Below, in pieces: positions 46,016 to 58,743 of a stretch of 64,000 nt of DNA. The first letter of the stretch is position 1, and each line of letters begins with the position of its first letter. The translations under genes were made by a program, and so were the position numbers. The stretch comes from Cervus elaphus (lineage: Eukaryota; Chordata; Mammalia; Artiodactyla; Cervidae). The stretch is from NCBI RefSeq assembly GCF_910594005.1, contig NW_025316729.1:1-64000 (forward strand), in the 5' to 3' direction. The notes beneath the pieces were generated by a model. The model ran no database searches, had not been told where the DNA came from, and worked only from the letters and a program-made list of their open reading frames with translations.

Positions 46016-47605
46016 TTACCACAAGCACCTCAAGAGGAGGCTTCTCTCAGCTCTAGGTATGTGAGAGGGACCCTGAGTTTGCGGCCTCAAGTGGAATGGA
46101 CACCGCGATGCCCTGACTCGAAATAAGGCCGGATATCCCTGCAGTGACTTGAATGCAGGCTCGTCTTGCATCTCCCAAGAAGAAAGGATGTCTGAATCCC
46201 CTGTGGAGACCACAGGGAAAGACCTAGTTCCCCACTTCATCGCGACAGGAGGCCTCACATCCTTTGAAAACTCCAGAGTTAAACGGAGATCAGTGCCTCC
46301 AAAGGAGACGATGCCTGACTCCTCGTGAAACTTGATAGGAGTCCCAGGATTCTTGTCGCACGTGGGAAGGGACACTTGGTCTCCCGCCTCAGCTGGAGAG
46401 GCGTCCCAATTGCCCTGCCAAGCCTCGAGGAGAATCCCGAGTTGTCCCTCGCAACTAGGCAGGAGTCCTGACGTCGCTGAACAAACACGTGGGTGGAAGG
46501 GCCATCCCCGTCGTAACTCGAGAATATAACTCAGGTTCCCGCCGCAACTCGAGAAAAACCATGAGACTTCCGCCTCGCCGCGAGATGAGGCCCGATTCCC
46601 CTGCACTGCGTGCAGAGCAATTCCGTGTGGCACATCACACATGAAAGGAGCCTTGATTTCCTTGATGGCACTCCAGAGAAAGCCCAAGAACACTGTTTCA
46701 AGGCTAGAGGGATCCTGAGGTCACTGTAGCCACACGAAAGAGCTCCGTGGACCAAAAATCAACTCGAGATGAGAGCTTAGTCCCTGGCTTCGACTCCAGA
46801 GGAATACCACCTTACCACAAGCACCTCAAGAGGAGGCTTCTCTCAGCTCTAGGTATGTGAGAGGGACCCTGATTTTGCGGCCTCAAGTGGAATGGACACC
46901 GCGATGCCCTGACTCGAAATAAGGCCGGATATCCCTGCAGTGACTTGAATGCAGGCTCGTCTTGCATCTCCCAAGACGAAAGGCTGTCTGAATCCCCTGT
47001 GGAGACCACAGAGAAAGACCTAGTTCCCCACCTCATGGCGACCGGAGGCCTCACATCCTTTGAAAACTCCAGAGGTACGCGGAGATCAGTGCCTCCAAAG
47101 GAGACGATGCCTGACTCCTCGTGAAACTTGATAGGAGTTCCAGGATTCCTGTGGCACATGGAAGGGGACACTTGGTCTCCCGCCTCAGCTGGAGAGGCAT
47201 TCCAATTGCCCTGCAAAGCCTCGAGGAGAATCCCGAGTTGTCCCTCGCAACTAGGCAGGAGTCCTGACGTCGCTGAACAAACACGTGGGTGGAAGGGTTA
47301 TCCCCATCGTAACTCGAGAATATACCCCAGGTTCCCACCGCAACTCGAGAAAACCATGAGAGTTCCCCCTCGCCGCAAAATGAGGCCCGTTACCCTGCAC
47401 TGCGTGCAGAGCAATTCCGTGTTGCACATCACACATGAAAGGAGCCTTGATTTCCTTGATGGCACTCCAGAGAAACCCCAAGAACACTGTTTCAAGGCTA
47501 GAGGGAACCTGAGGTCACTGTACTAACAAGAAACAGCTCCGTGGACCAAAAATCAACTCGAAATGAGAGGTTAGTCCCTGGCTTCGACTCCAGAGGAATA
47601 CCACC
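46016..47605 (+). repeat. Monomers M58 and M59
   Basis: M58 (46016, 796 bp) is near-consensus with private changes such as 'ccagagttaaacgg', 'cttgtcgcacg' and 'gagagcttag'. M59 (46812, 794 bp) has 'cacatggaaggggac', 'gaaagggttatcc', 'cgccgcaaaatgagg' and 'ctgtactaacaag'. The 'aaggggacac' is shared with M57. They separate the r monomer M57 from the second s-t pair. Confidence 0.75.
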
Positions 47606-49195
47606 TTACCACAAGCACCTCAAGAGGAGGCTTCTCTCAGCTCTAGGTATGTGAGAGGGTCCCTGAGTTTGCGGCCTCTAGTGGAATGGACACCCCGATG
47701 CCCTGACTCGAAATAAGGCCGGATATCCCTGCAGAGACTTGAATGCAGGCTCGTGTTGCATCTCCCAAGACGAAAGGATGTCTGAATCCCCTGTGGAGAC
47801 CACAGAGAAAGACCTAGTTCCCCACCTCTTCGGAACCGGAGGCCTCACATCCTTTGAAAACTTCAGAGGTACGCAGAGATTCGTGCCTCCAAAGGATACG
47901 ATGCCTGACTCCTCCTGAAACTTGATAGGAGTCCCAGGATTCCGGTGGCACATGTAAAGGGACCCTTGGTCTCCCGCCTCAGCTGGAGACGCGTCCCAAT
48001 TGCCCTGCCACGCCTCGAGGAGAATCCCGAGTTGTCCCTCGCAACTACGCAGGAGTCCTGCCGTCGCTGAACAAACACGTGTGTGGAAGGGCCATCCCCG
48101 TCGTAACTCGAGAATATACCCCAGCTTCCCGCCGCAACTCGAGAAAAACCATGAGACTTCCCCCTCGCCACGAGATGAGGCACGATTCCCCTGCACTGCA
48201 TGCAGAGCAATTCCGTGTTGCACATCACACATGAAAGGAGCCTTGATTTCCTTGATGGCACTCCAGAGAAACCCCAAGAACACTGTTTCAAGGCTAGAGG
48301 GATCCTGAGGTCACTGTAGCAACACGAAAGAGCTCCGTGGACCAAAAATCAACTCGAGATGAGAGGTTAGTCCCTGGCTTCGACTCCAGAGGAATACCAC
48401 CTTACCACAAGCACCTCAAGAGGAGGCTTCTCTCAGCTCTAGGTATGTGAGAGGGACCCTGAGTTTGCGGCCTCAAGTGGAATGGACACGGCGATGCCCT
48501 GACTCGAAATAAGGCCGGATATCCCTGCAGTGACTTGAATGCAGGCTCGTCTTGCATGTTCCAAGACGAAAGGATGTCTGAATCCCCTGTGGAGACCACA
48601 GAGAAAGACCTAGTTCCCAACTTCATGGCGACCGGAGGCCTCACATCCATTGAAAACTCCAGAGGTATGCGGAGATCAGTGCCTCAAAGGAAACGATGCC
48701 TGACTCCTCGTGAAACTTGATAGGAGTCCCAGGATTCCTGTGGCACGTGGAAAGGGACCCTTGGTCTCCCGCCTCAGCTGGAGAGGAGTCCCAATTGCCC
48801 TGCCAAGCCTCGAGGAGAATCCCGAGTTGTCCCTCGCAACTAGGCAGGAGTCCTGACGTCACTGAAGAAACACGTGGGTGGAAGGGTCATCCCCGTCGTA
48901 ACTCGAGAATATACCCCAGGTTCCCGCCGCAACTCGAGAAAACCATGAGACTTCCCCCTCGCCGTGATATGAGGCCCGATTTCCCTGCACTGCATGCAGA
49001 GCAATTCCGTGTTGCACATCAAACATGAAAGGAGCCTTGATTTCCTTGATGGCACTCCAGAGAAACCCCAAGAACACTGTTTCAAGGCTAGAGGGATCCT
49101 GAGGTCACTGTAGCAACACAAAAGAGCTCCGTGGACCAAAAATCAACACGAGATGAGAGGTTAGTCCCTGGCTTCGACTCCAGAGGAATACCACC
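47606..49195 (+). repeat. Second s-t pair, M60 and M61 (offset 5,566 bp)
   Basis: M60 (47606) repeats M53 and M61 (48402, 794 bp) repeats M54 at 5,566 bp, seven monomers. Homology begins around the shared 'ctcgaaatga' (41991 and 47557) and runs nearly to the end of M54/M61, where 'cactttagc' and 'cactgtagc' separate them. Confidence 0.8.
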
Positions 49196-52100
49196 TTACC
49201 ACAAGCAGCTCAAGAGGAGGCTTCTCTCAGCTCTAGGTATGTGAGAGGGACCCTGAGTTTGCGGCCTCAAGTGGAAAGGACACCGCGATGCCCTGACTCA
49301 AAATAAGGCCAGATATCCCTGCAGTGACTTGAATCCAGGCTTGTTTTGCATCTCTCAAGACGAAAGGATGTCTGAATCCCCTGTGGAGACCACAGAGAAA
49401 GACATAGTATCCCACCTCATCGCGACCGGAGGCCTCACATCCTTTGAAAACTCCAGAGGTACGCGGAGATCAGTGCCTCAAAAGGAAACGATGCCTGACT
49501 CCTCGTGAAACTTGATAGGAGTCCCAGGATTCCTGTGGCACGTGGAAAGGGACCCTTGGTCTCCCGCCTCAGCTGGAGAGGCGTCCCAAATTGCCCTGCC
49601 AAGCCTCGAAGAGAATCCCGAGTTGTCCCAGGCAACTAGGCAGGAGTCCTGACGTCACTGAACAAACACGTGGGTGGAAGGGCCATCCCCATCGTAACTC
49701 GAGAATATACCCCAGGTTCCCGCCGCAACTCGAGAAAACCATGAGACTTCCCCCTCGCCGTGAGATGAGGCCCGATTTCCCTGCACTGCATGCAGAGCAA
49801 TTCCGTGTTGCACATCACACATGAAAGGAGCCTTGATTTCCTTGATGGCACTCCAGAGAAACCCCAAGAACACTGTTTCAAGGCTAGAGGGATCCTGAGG
49901 GCACTGTAGCAACACGAAAGAGCTCCGTGGACCACAAATCAACTCGAGATGAGAGGTTAGTCCCTGGCTTCGACTCAGAGGAATACCACCTTACGACAAG
50001 CACCTCAAGAGGAGGCTTCTCTCAGCTCTAGGTATGTGAGAGGGACCCTGATTTTGCGGACTCAAGTGGAATGGACACCGCGATGCCCTGACGTGAAATG
50101 AGGCCGGATATCCCTGCAGTGACTTGAATGCAGGCTCGTCTTGCATCTCCCAAGACGAAAGGATGTCTGAATCCCCTGTGGAGACCACAGAGAAAGACCT
50201 AGTTCCCCAACTCATGGGGACCGGAGGCCTCACATCCTTTGAAAACTCTAGAGGTATGCGGAGATCAGTGCCCCCAAAAGGGACGGTGCCGGACTCCTCG
50301 TGAAACTTGATAGGAGTCCCAGGATTCCTGTGGCACGTGGAAAGGGACCCTTGGTCTCCCGCCTCAGCTGGAGAGGCGTCCCAAGTGCCCTGCCAAGCCT
50401 CAAGGAGAATCCCGACTTGTCCCTCGCAACTAGGCAGGAGTCCTGACGTCGCTGAACAAACACGTGTGTGAAGGGCCATCCCCGTCGTAAGTCGAGAATA
50501 TACCCCAGGTTCCCGCCGCAACTCGAGAAAAACCATGAGACTTCCCCCTCGCCGCGAGATGAGGCCCGATTCCCCTGCACTGCGTGCAGAGCAATTCCGT
50601 GTTGCACATCACACATGAAAGGAGCCTTGATTTCCTTGATGGCACTCCAGAGAAACCCCAAGAACACTGTTTCAAGGCTAGAGGAATGCTGAGGTCACTG
50701 TAGCAGCACGAAAGAGCTCCGTGGACGATGAATCAACTGGAGATGAGAGGTTAGTCCCTGGCTTCGACTCCAGAGGAATACCACCTTACCACAAGCTCCT
50801 CAAGTGGAGGCTTCTGTCAGCTTTAGGTATGTGAGAGGGACCCTGAGTTTGTGGCCTCAAGGGCAATGGACACCGCGATGCCCTGACTCGAAATAAGGCC
50901 GGATATCCCTGCAGTGAGTTGAATGCAGGCTCGTCTTGCATCTCCCAAGACGAAAGGATGTCTGAATCCCCTGTGGAGACCACAGAGAAAGACCTAGTTC
51001 CCCACCTCATCGCGACTAGAGGCCTCACATCCTTTGAAAACTCCAGAGGTAGGCGGAGATTAGTGCCTCCAAAGGAGACGATGCCTGACTCCTCGTGAAA
51101 CTTGATAGGAGTCCCACGATTCCTGTGGCACGAGGAAAGGGACCCTTGGTCTCCCGCCTCAGCTGGAGAAGCGTCCCAATTGCCCTGCCAATCCTCGAGG
51201 AGAATGCCGAGTTGTCCCTCGCAACTAGGCCGGAGTCCTGAAGTCGCTGAACAAACACTTGGGTGGAAGGGCCATCCCCGTCCTAACTCGAGAATATACC
51301 CCAGGTTCCCGCCGCAACTCGAGAAAAACCATGAGACTTCCCCCTCGCCTCGAGATGAGGCCCGGTTCCCCTGCACTGCATGCAGAGCAATTCCGTGTTG
51401 CACATCACACATGAAAGGAGCCTTTATTTCCTTGATGGCACTCCAGAGAACCCCAAGAACACTGTTTCAAGGCTAGAGGGATCCTGAGGTCACTGTAGCA
51501 ACACGAAAGAGTTCCGTGGACCAAAAACCAACTTGAAATGAGAGGTTAGTCCCTGGCTTCGATTCCAGAGGAATACCACCTTACCACAAGCACCTCAAGT
51601 GGAGGCTTCTCTCACCTCTATGTATGTGAGAGGGACTCTGAATTTGCGGCCTCAGGTGGAATGGACATCGCGATGCCCTGACTCGAAATAAGGCCGGACA
51701 TCCCTGCAGTGACTTGAATGCAAGCTCGTCTTGCATCTCCCAAGACGAAAGGATGTCTGAATCCCCTGTGGAGACCACAAAGAAAGACCTAGTTCCCCAC
51801 CTCATCGCGACCGGAGGCCTCACATTCTTTGAAAACTCCAGAGGTACGCGGAGATCACTGCCTCCAAAGGAGACGATGCCTGACTCCTCGTGAAACTTGA
51901 TAGGAGTCCCAGGATTCCTGTGGCAGGAGAAAAGGGACACTTGGTCTCCCGCCTCAGCTGGAGAGGCGTCCCAATTGCCCTGCCAAGCCTCGAGGAGAAT
52001 CCCGAGTTGTCCCTCGCAACTAGGCAGGAGTCCTGACTTCGCTGAACAAACACTTGTGTGGAAGGGCCATCCCCGTCGTAACTCGTGAATATACCCCAGG

Positions 52101-53968
52101 TTCCTGCTGCAACTTGAGAAAAACCATGAGACTTCCCCCTCGCCACGAGATGAGGCCCGATTCCCCTGCACTGCGTGCAGAGCAACTCCGTGTTGCACAT
52201 CACACATGCAAGGAGCCTTGATTTCCTTGATGGCACTCCAGAGAAACACCAAGAACACTCTTTCAACGCTAGAGGGATGCTGAGGTCACTGTAGCAAGAC
52301 GAAAGAGCTCCGTGGACCAAAAATCAACTCGAGATGAGAGGTTAGTCCCTGGCGTCGTCTCCAGAGGAATACCACCTTACAACCAGCACCTCAAGAGGAG
52401 GCTTCTCTCAACTCTAGGTATGTGAGAGGGACCCTGAGTTTGCGGCCTCAAGTGGAATGGACACCGCGAAGCCCTGACTTGAAATAAGGCCGGACATCCC
52501 TGCAGTGACTTGAATGCAGGCTCGTCTTGCATCTCCCAAGACGAAAGGATGTCTGAATCCCCTGTGGAGACCACAGAGAAAGACCTAGTTCCCCACCTCA
52601 TCGCGACTGGAGGCCTCACATCCTTTGAAAACTCCAGAGGTACACGGAGATCAGTGCCTCAAAAGGAGACGATGCATGACTCCTTGTGAAACTTGAAAGG
52701 AATCCCAGGATTCCTGTGGCACGTGGAAAGGGACCCTTGGTCTCCCGCCTCAGCTGGAGATGCATCCCAATTGCCCTGCCAAGCCTCGAGGAGCATCCCG
52801 AGTTGTCCCTCGCAACTAGGCAGTAGTATTGACGACGTTGAACAAACACGAGTGTGGAAGGGTCATCCCGGTCGTAACTCGAGAATATACCCCAGGTTCC
52901 CGCCGCAACTCGAGAAAAACCATGGAACTTCCCTCTCGCCGCGAGATGAGGCCCGATTCCCCTGCACTGCATGCAGAGCTATTCCGCGTTGCACAATACA
53001 CATGAAAGGAGCCTTGATTTCCTTGATGGCACTCCAGAGAAACCCCAAGAACAATGTTTCAAGGCTAGAGGGATACTGACGTCCCTGTAGCAACATGGAA
53101 GAGCTCCATGGGCCCAAAATCAACTCGAGATGAGAGGTTAGTCCCTGGCTTCGACTCCAGAGGAATACGACCTTACCACAAGCACCTCAAGAGGAAGCTT
53201 CTCTCAGCTCTAGGTATGTGAGAGCGACCCTGAGTTTGCGGCCTCAAGTGGAATGGTCACCGCGATGCCCTGACTCGAAATAAGGCCGGATATCCCTGCA
53301 GTGACTTCAATGCAGGCTCGTCTTTCATCTCCCAAGATGAAAGGATGTCTGAATCCCCTGTGGAGAAAACAGAGAAAGACCTAGTTCCCCACCTCATCAC
53401 GACTGGAGGCCTCACATTCTTTGAAAACTCCAGAGGTACGCGGAGATCAGTGCCTCCAAAGGAGACGATGCCTGACTCCTCGTGAAACTTGATAGGAGTC
53501 CCAGGATTGCTGTGGCACGTGGAAAGGGACACTTGGTCTCCAGCCTCGGCTGGAGAGGTGTCACAATTGCCCTGCAAAGCCTCGAGGAGAATCCCGAGTT
53601 GTCCCTCGCAACTTGGCAGGAGTCCTGACGTGGCTGAACAAACACGTATGTGGAAGGGCCATCCCCGTCGTAATTCGAGAATATACCCCATGTTCCCGCC
53701 GCAACTCGAGAAAAACCATGAGACTTCCCCTTCGCCGCGAGATGAGACCCGATTCCCCTGCACTGCGTGCAGAGCATTTCCGTGTTGCACATCACACAAG
53801 AAAGGAGCCTTGATTTCCTTGATGGCACTCCAGAGAAACCCCAAGAACACTGTTTCAAGGCTAGAGGGATCCTGAGGTCACTGTCGCAACAGGAAAGAGC
53901 TCCTAGGACCAAAAATCAACACGAGATAAGAGGTTAGTCCCTGGTTTCGACTCCAGAGGAATACCACC
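49196..53968 (+). repeat. Individual, divergent monomers M62-M67
   Basis: Starts are 49196, 49991, 50786, 51581, 52377 and 53173. M62 is r-like on the left ('ggaaaggacacc', 'aatccaggcttg'). M63 shares 'gcggactcaag'. M64-M67 carry many private substitutions ('caagggcaatgg', 'ggcaggagaaaagg', 'tagtattgacgacg', 'gagagcgacc') and I could not pair any of them with another monomer in the window. The 796-bp register and orientation are kept throughout. Confidence 0.8.
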
Positions 53969-56900
53969 TAACCACAAGCACCTCAATAGGAAGCTTCTCT
54001 CAGCTCTAGGTATGTGAGAGGTACCCTGATTTTGCGGCCTCAAGTGGAATGGACACCGCGATGCCCTGATTCGAAATAAGGCCGGATATCCCTGCAGTGA
54101 CTTGAATGCAGGCTCGTCTTGCATCTCCCAAGAGGAAAGGATGTCTGAATCCCCTGTGGAGACCACAGAGAAAGACCTAGTTCCCAACCTCATCACGACT
54201 GGAGGCCTCACATCCTTTGAAAACTCCAGAGGTACGTGGAGATCAGTGCCTCCAAAGGAGACGATGCCTGACTCCTCGTGAAACTTGATAGGAGTCCCAG
54301 GATTCCTGTGGCACGTGGAAAGGGACACTTGGTTTCCCGCCTCAGCTGGAGAGGCGTCCCAATTGCCCTGCCAAGCCTCGAGGAGAATCCCGAGTGGTCC
54401 CTCGCAACTAGGCAGGAGTCCTGACGTCGCTGAACAAACACGTGGGTGGAAGGGCCATCCCCGTCGTAACTCGAGAATATACCCCAGGTTCCCGCCGCAA
54501 CTCGAGAAGAACCATGAGACTTCCACCTCGCCGCTAGATGAGGCCCGATTCCCCTGCACTGCGTGCAGAGCAATTCCGTGTTGCACTTCACACATGAAAG
54601 GAGCCTTGATTTTCTTGATCGCACTCCAGAGAAACCCCAAGAACACTGTTTTAAGGCTAGAGGGATCCTGAGGTCACTGTAGCAACACGAAAGAGCTCCG
54701 TGGACCAAGAATCAACTCGAGATGAGAGGTTAGTCCCTGGCTTCGACTCCAGAGGAATACCACCTTACCACAAGCACCTCTAGAGGAGGCTTCTCTCAGC
54801 TTTAGGTGTGTGAGAGGGACCCTGAGTTTGCGGCCTCAAGTGGAATGGACACCGCGATGCCCTGACTCGAAATAAGGCCGGATATCCCTGCAGTGACTTG
54901 AATGCAGGCTCGTCTTGCATCTCCCAAGACGAAAGGATGCCTGAATCTCCTGTGGAGACCACAGAGAAAGACCTAGTTCCCCACTTCATCGCGACCGGAG
55001 GCCTCCCATTCTTTGAAAACTCCAGAGGTACGCGGAGATCAGTGCCTCTACAGGAGACGATGCCTGACTCCTCGTGAAACTTGATAGGAGTCCCAGGATT
55101 CCTGTGGCACGTGGACAGGGACACATGGTCTCCCACCTCAGCTGGACAGGCGTCCCAATTGCCCTGCCAAACCTCGAGGAGAATCCCGAGTTGTCCCTCG
55201 CAACTAGGCAGGAGTCCTGACGTTGCTGAAAAGACACGTGTGTGGAAGGGCCATTTCCATCGTAACTCGTGAATATACCCCAGGTTCCCGCCGCAACTCA
55301 AGAAAAACCATGAGACTTCACCCTCGCTGAGAGATGAGGCCCGAATCCCCTGCACTGCATGCAGAGCATTTCCGTGTTTTACATCACACATGAAAGGAGC
55401 CTTGATTTCCTTGATGGCACTCCAGAGAAACCGCAAGAACACTGTTTCAAGGCTAGAGGGATCCTGAGGTCACTGTAGCAACACGAAAGAGCTCCGTGGA
55501 CCAAAAATCAACTCGAGATGAGAGGTTAGTCCCTGGCTTCGACTCCAGAGGAATACCACCTTACCACAAGCACCTCAAGGGGAGGCTTCTCTCAGCTCTA
55601 GGTATGTGAGAGGGACCCTGAATTTGCGGCCTCAACTGGAATGTACACCGCGATGCCCTGACTCGAAATAAGGCCGGATATCCCTGCAGTGACTTGAATG
55701 CAGGCTCGTCTTGCATCTCCCAAGACGAAAGGATGGCTCAATCCCCTGTGGAGACCACAGAGGTAGAACTAGTTCCCCACCTCATTGCGACCGGATGCCT
55801 CACATTCTTTGAAAACTCCCGAGGTATGCGGAGATCAGTGCCTCCAAAGGAGACGATGGCTGACTCCTCGTGAAACTTGATAGGAGTCCCAGGATTCCTG
55901 TGGCACGTGGAAAGGGACACTTGGTCTCCCGCTTCAGCTGGACAGGCATCCCAATTGCCCTGCTAAGCCTCGAGGAGAATCCCGAGTTGTCCCTCGCAAC
56001 TAGGCAGGAGTCCTGACTTCGCTGAACAAACACGTGTGTGGAAGGGCCATCCCCATCATAACTCGAGAATATACCCCAGGTTCCCACCGCTACTCGAGAG
56101 AAACCATGAAATTTCCCCCTCGCCGCGAGATGAGGCCCGATTACCCTGCACTGCGTGCAGAGCAATTCCGTGTTGCACATCACACATGAAAGGAGCCTTG
56201 ATTTCCTTGATGGCACTCCAGAGAAACCCCAAGAACACTGTTTTAAGGCTAGAGGGATTCTGAGGTCACTGTAGCAACAGGAAAGAGCTCCGTGGACCAA
56301 GAATCAACTCGAGATGAGACGTTAGTTCCTGGCTTCGACTCCAGAGGAATATCACCTTACCACAAGCACCTCAAGAGGAGGCTCCTCTCAGCTCTAGGTA
56401 TGTGAGAGGTACCCTGAGTTTGCTGCCTCAAGTAGAATGGACACCGCGATGCCCTGACTCGAAATAAGCCCGGATATCCCTGCAGTGACTTGAATGAAGG
56501 CTCGTCTTGCATCTCCCATGACGAAAGGATGTCGGAATCCCCTGTGGAGAACAAAGAGAAAGACCTAGTTCCCCACCTCATCACGACCGGAGGCCTCACA
56601 TTCTTTGAAAACTCCAGAGGTACACAGAGATCAGTGCCTCCAAAGGAGACGATGCCTGACTCCTCGTGAAACTTGATAGGAGTCCCAGGATTGCTGTGGC
56701 ACGTGGATAGGGACCCTTGGTCTCCCGCCTCAGCTGGAGAGGCGTCCCAATTACCCTGCCAAGTCTTGAGGAGAATCCCGAGTTGTCCCTCGCAACTAGG
56801 CAGGAGTCCTGCCGTCGCTGAACAAACACGTGGGTGGAAGTGCCATCCCCGTCCTAACTCGAGAATATACCCCAGGTTCCAGCCGGAACTCAAGAAAAAC

Positions 56901-58743
56901 CATGAGACTTCCCCCTCGCCGCGAGATGAGGCCATATTCCCCTGCACTGTGTGCAGAGCAATTCCGTGTTGCACATCACACATGAAAGGAGCCTTGATTT
57001 CCTTGATGGCACTCCAGAGAAACCCCAAGAACACTGTTTCAAGGCTAGAGGGATCCTGAGGTCACTGTAGCAACACGAAAGAGCTCCGTGGACCAAGAAT
57101 CAACTCGAGATGAGAGGTTAGTCCCTGGCTTCGACTCCAGAGGAATACCAACTTACCACAAGCACCTCAAGTGGAGGCTTCTCTCAGATCTAGGTATGTG
57201 AGAGGGACCCTGAGTTTGCGGCCTCAAGTGGAATGGACACCGAGGTGCCCTGACTCGAAATAAGGCCGGATATCGCTGCAGTGACTTGAATGCAGGCTCG
57301 TCTTGCATCCCCCAAGACAAAAGGATGTCAGAATCCCCTGTGGAGACCACAGAGAAAGACCTAGTTCCCCACATCATCACGACCGGAGGCCTCACATCCT
57401 TTGAGAACTCCAGAGGGATGCGGAGATCAGTGCCTCCAAAGGAGACGATGCCTGATTCCTCGTGAAACTTGATAGGAGTCCCAGGATTCCTGTGGCACGT
57501 GGGAAGGGACCCTTGGTCTCCCGCCTCGGCTGGAGAGGTGTCCCAATTGCCCTGAAAAGCCTCGAGGAGAATCCCGAGTTGTCCTCGCAACTTGGCAGGA
57601 GTCCTGACGTCGCTGAACAAACACGTGGGTGGAAGGGCCATCCCCGTCGTAACTCGAGAATATACCCCAGGTTCCCGCCGCAACTCAAGAAAAACCATGA
57701 GACTTCCCCCTCGCCGCGAGATGAGGCCTGAATCCCCTGCACTGCATGCAGAGCCTTTCCGTGTTGCACATCACACACGAAACGAGCCTTGATTTCCTTG
57801 ATGGCACTCCAGAGAAACCCCAAGAACACTGTTTCAAGGCTAGAGGGATCCTGAGGTCACTGTAGCAACACGAAAGAGCTCCGTGAATCAAAAATCAACT
57901 CGAGATGAGAGGTTAGTCCCTGGCTTCGACTCCAGAGGAATACCACCTTACCACAAGCACCTCAAGAGGAAGCTTCTCTCAGCTCTAGGTATGTGAGAGG
58001 AACCCTGAGTTTGCGGCCTCAAGTGGAATGGACACCGCGATGCCCTGCTTCGAAATAAGGCCGAATATCCCTTCAGTGACTTGAATGCAGGCTCGTCTTG
58101 CATCTCCCAAGATGAAAGGATTTCTGAATCCCCTGTGGAGACCACAGAGAAAGACCTAGTTCCCCACCTCATCGCGACCGGAGGCCTCACATCCTTTGAA
58201 AATTCCAGAGGTACGCGGAGATCAGTCTCTCCTAAGGAGACGATGCCTGACTCCTCGTGAAACTTGATAGGAGTCCCAGGATTCCTGTGGCACGTGGACA
58301 GGGACCCATGGTCTCCCACCTCAGCTGGACAGGCGTCCCAATTGCCCTGCCAAGCCTCGAGGAGAATCCCGAGATTTCCCTCGCAACTAGGCAGGAGTCC
58401 TGACGTCGCTGAACAAACACTTGTGTGGAAGGGGCATCCCGGTTGTAACTCGTGAATATACCCCAGGTTCCCGCCTCAACTCGAGAAAAACCATGAGACT
58501 TCCCCCTCGCCGCGAGATGAGGCCCGATTCCCCTGCTCTGTGTGCAGAGCAATTCCGTGTTGCACATCACACATGAAAGGAGCCTTGATTTCCTTGATGG
58601 CACTCCAGAGAAACCCCAAGAACACTGTTTCAATGCTAGAGGGATCCTCAGGTCACTGTAGCAACACGAAAGAGCTCCGTGGACCAAAAATCAACTCGAG
58701 ATGAGAGGTTAGTCCCTGGTTTCGACTCCAGAGGAATACCACC
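53969..58743 (+). repeat. HOR-B copy 1: 6-monomer unit w-x-y-z-u-v, 4,775 bp
   Basis: Starts and marks: w 53969 ('gaagcttctc', 'ccctgattcg', 'cttggtttcccgcc', 'gcacttcacac', 'ttttcttgatcgc', 'gttttaagg'); x 54765 ('cacctctagagg', 'ggtgtgtgag', 'ctctacagg', 'gaaaagacacg', 'ccatttccatcg'); y 55561 ('caaggggagg', 'gaatgtacacc', 'ggatggctc', 'gaggtagaac', 'ccctgctaagcc'); z 56357 ('ggctcctctc', 'tttgctgcc', 'gaatgaaggc', 'gtcggaatcc', 'gaacaaagag'); u 57153 ('accgaggtgcc', 'ggatatcgctg', 'gcatcccccaag', 'ctgaaaagcc'); v 57948 ('gatttctgaatcc', 'gtctctcctaagg', 'gagatttccc', 'gaaggggcatcc'). All six recur downstream. Confidence 0.85.

Noticed and set aside
48180..48205. Perfect palindrome CTGCATGCAG as a possible cruciform or origin element
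   Set aside because: It is a 10-bp palindrome created by a single G to A change at a CpG in 'ctgcgtgcag', found in several types (e, g, p, s, t). It is too short and too easily explained by CpG decay.
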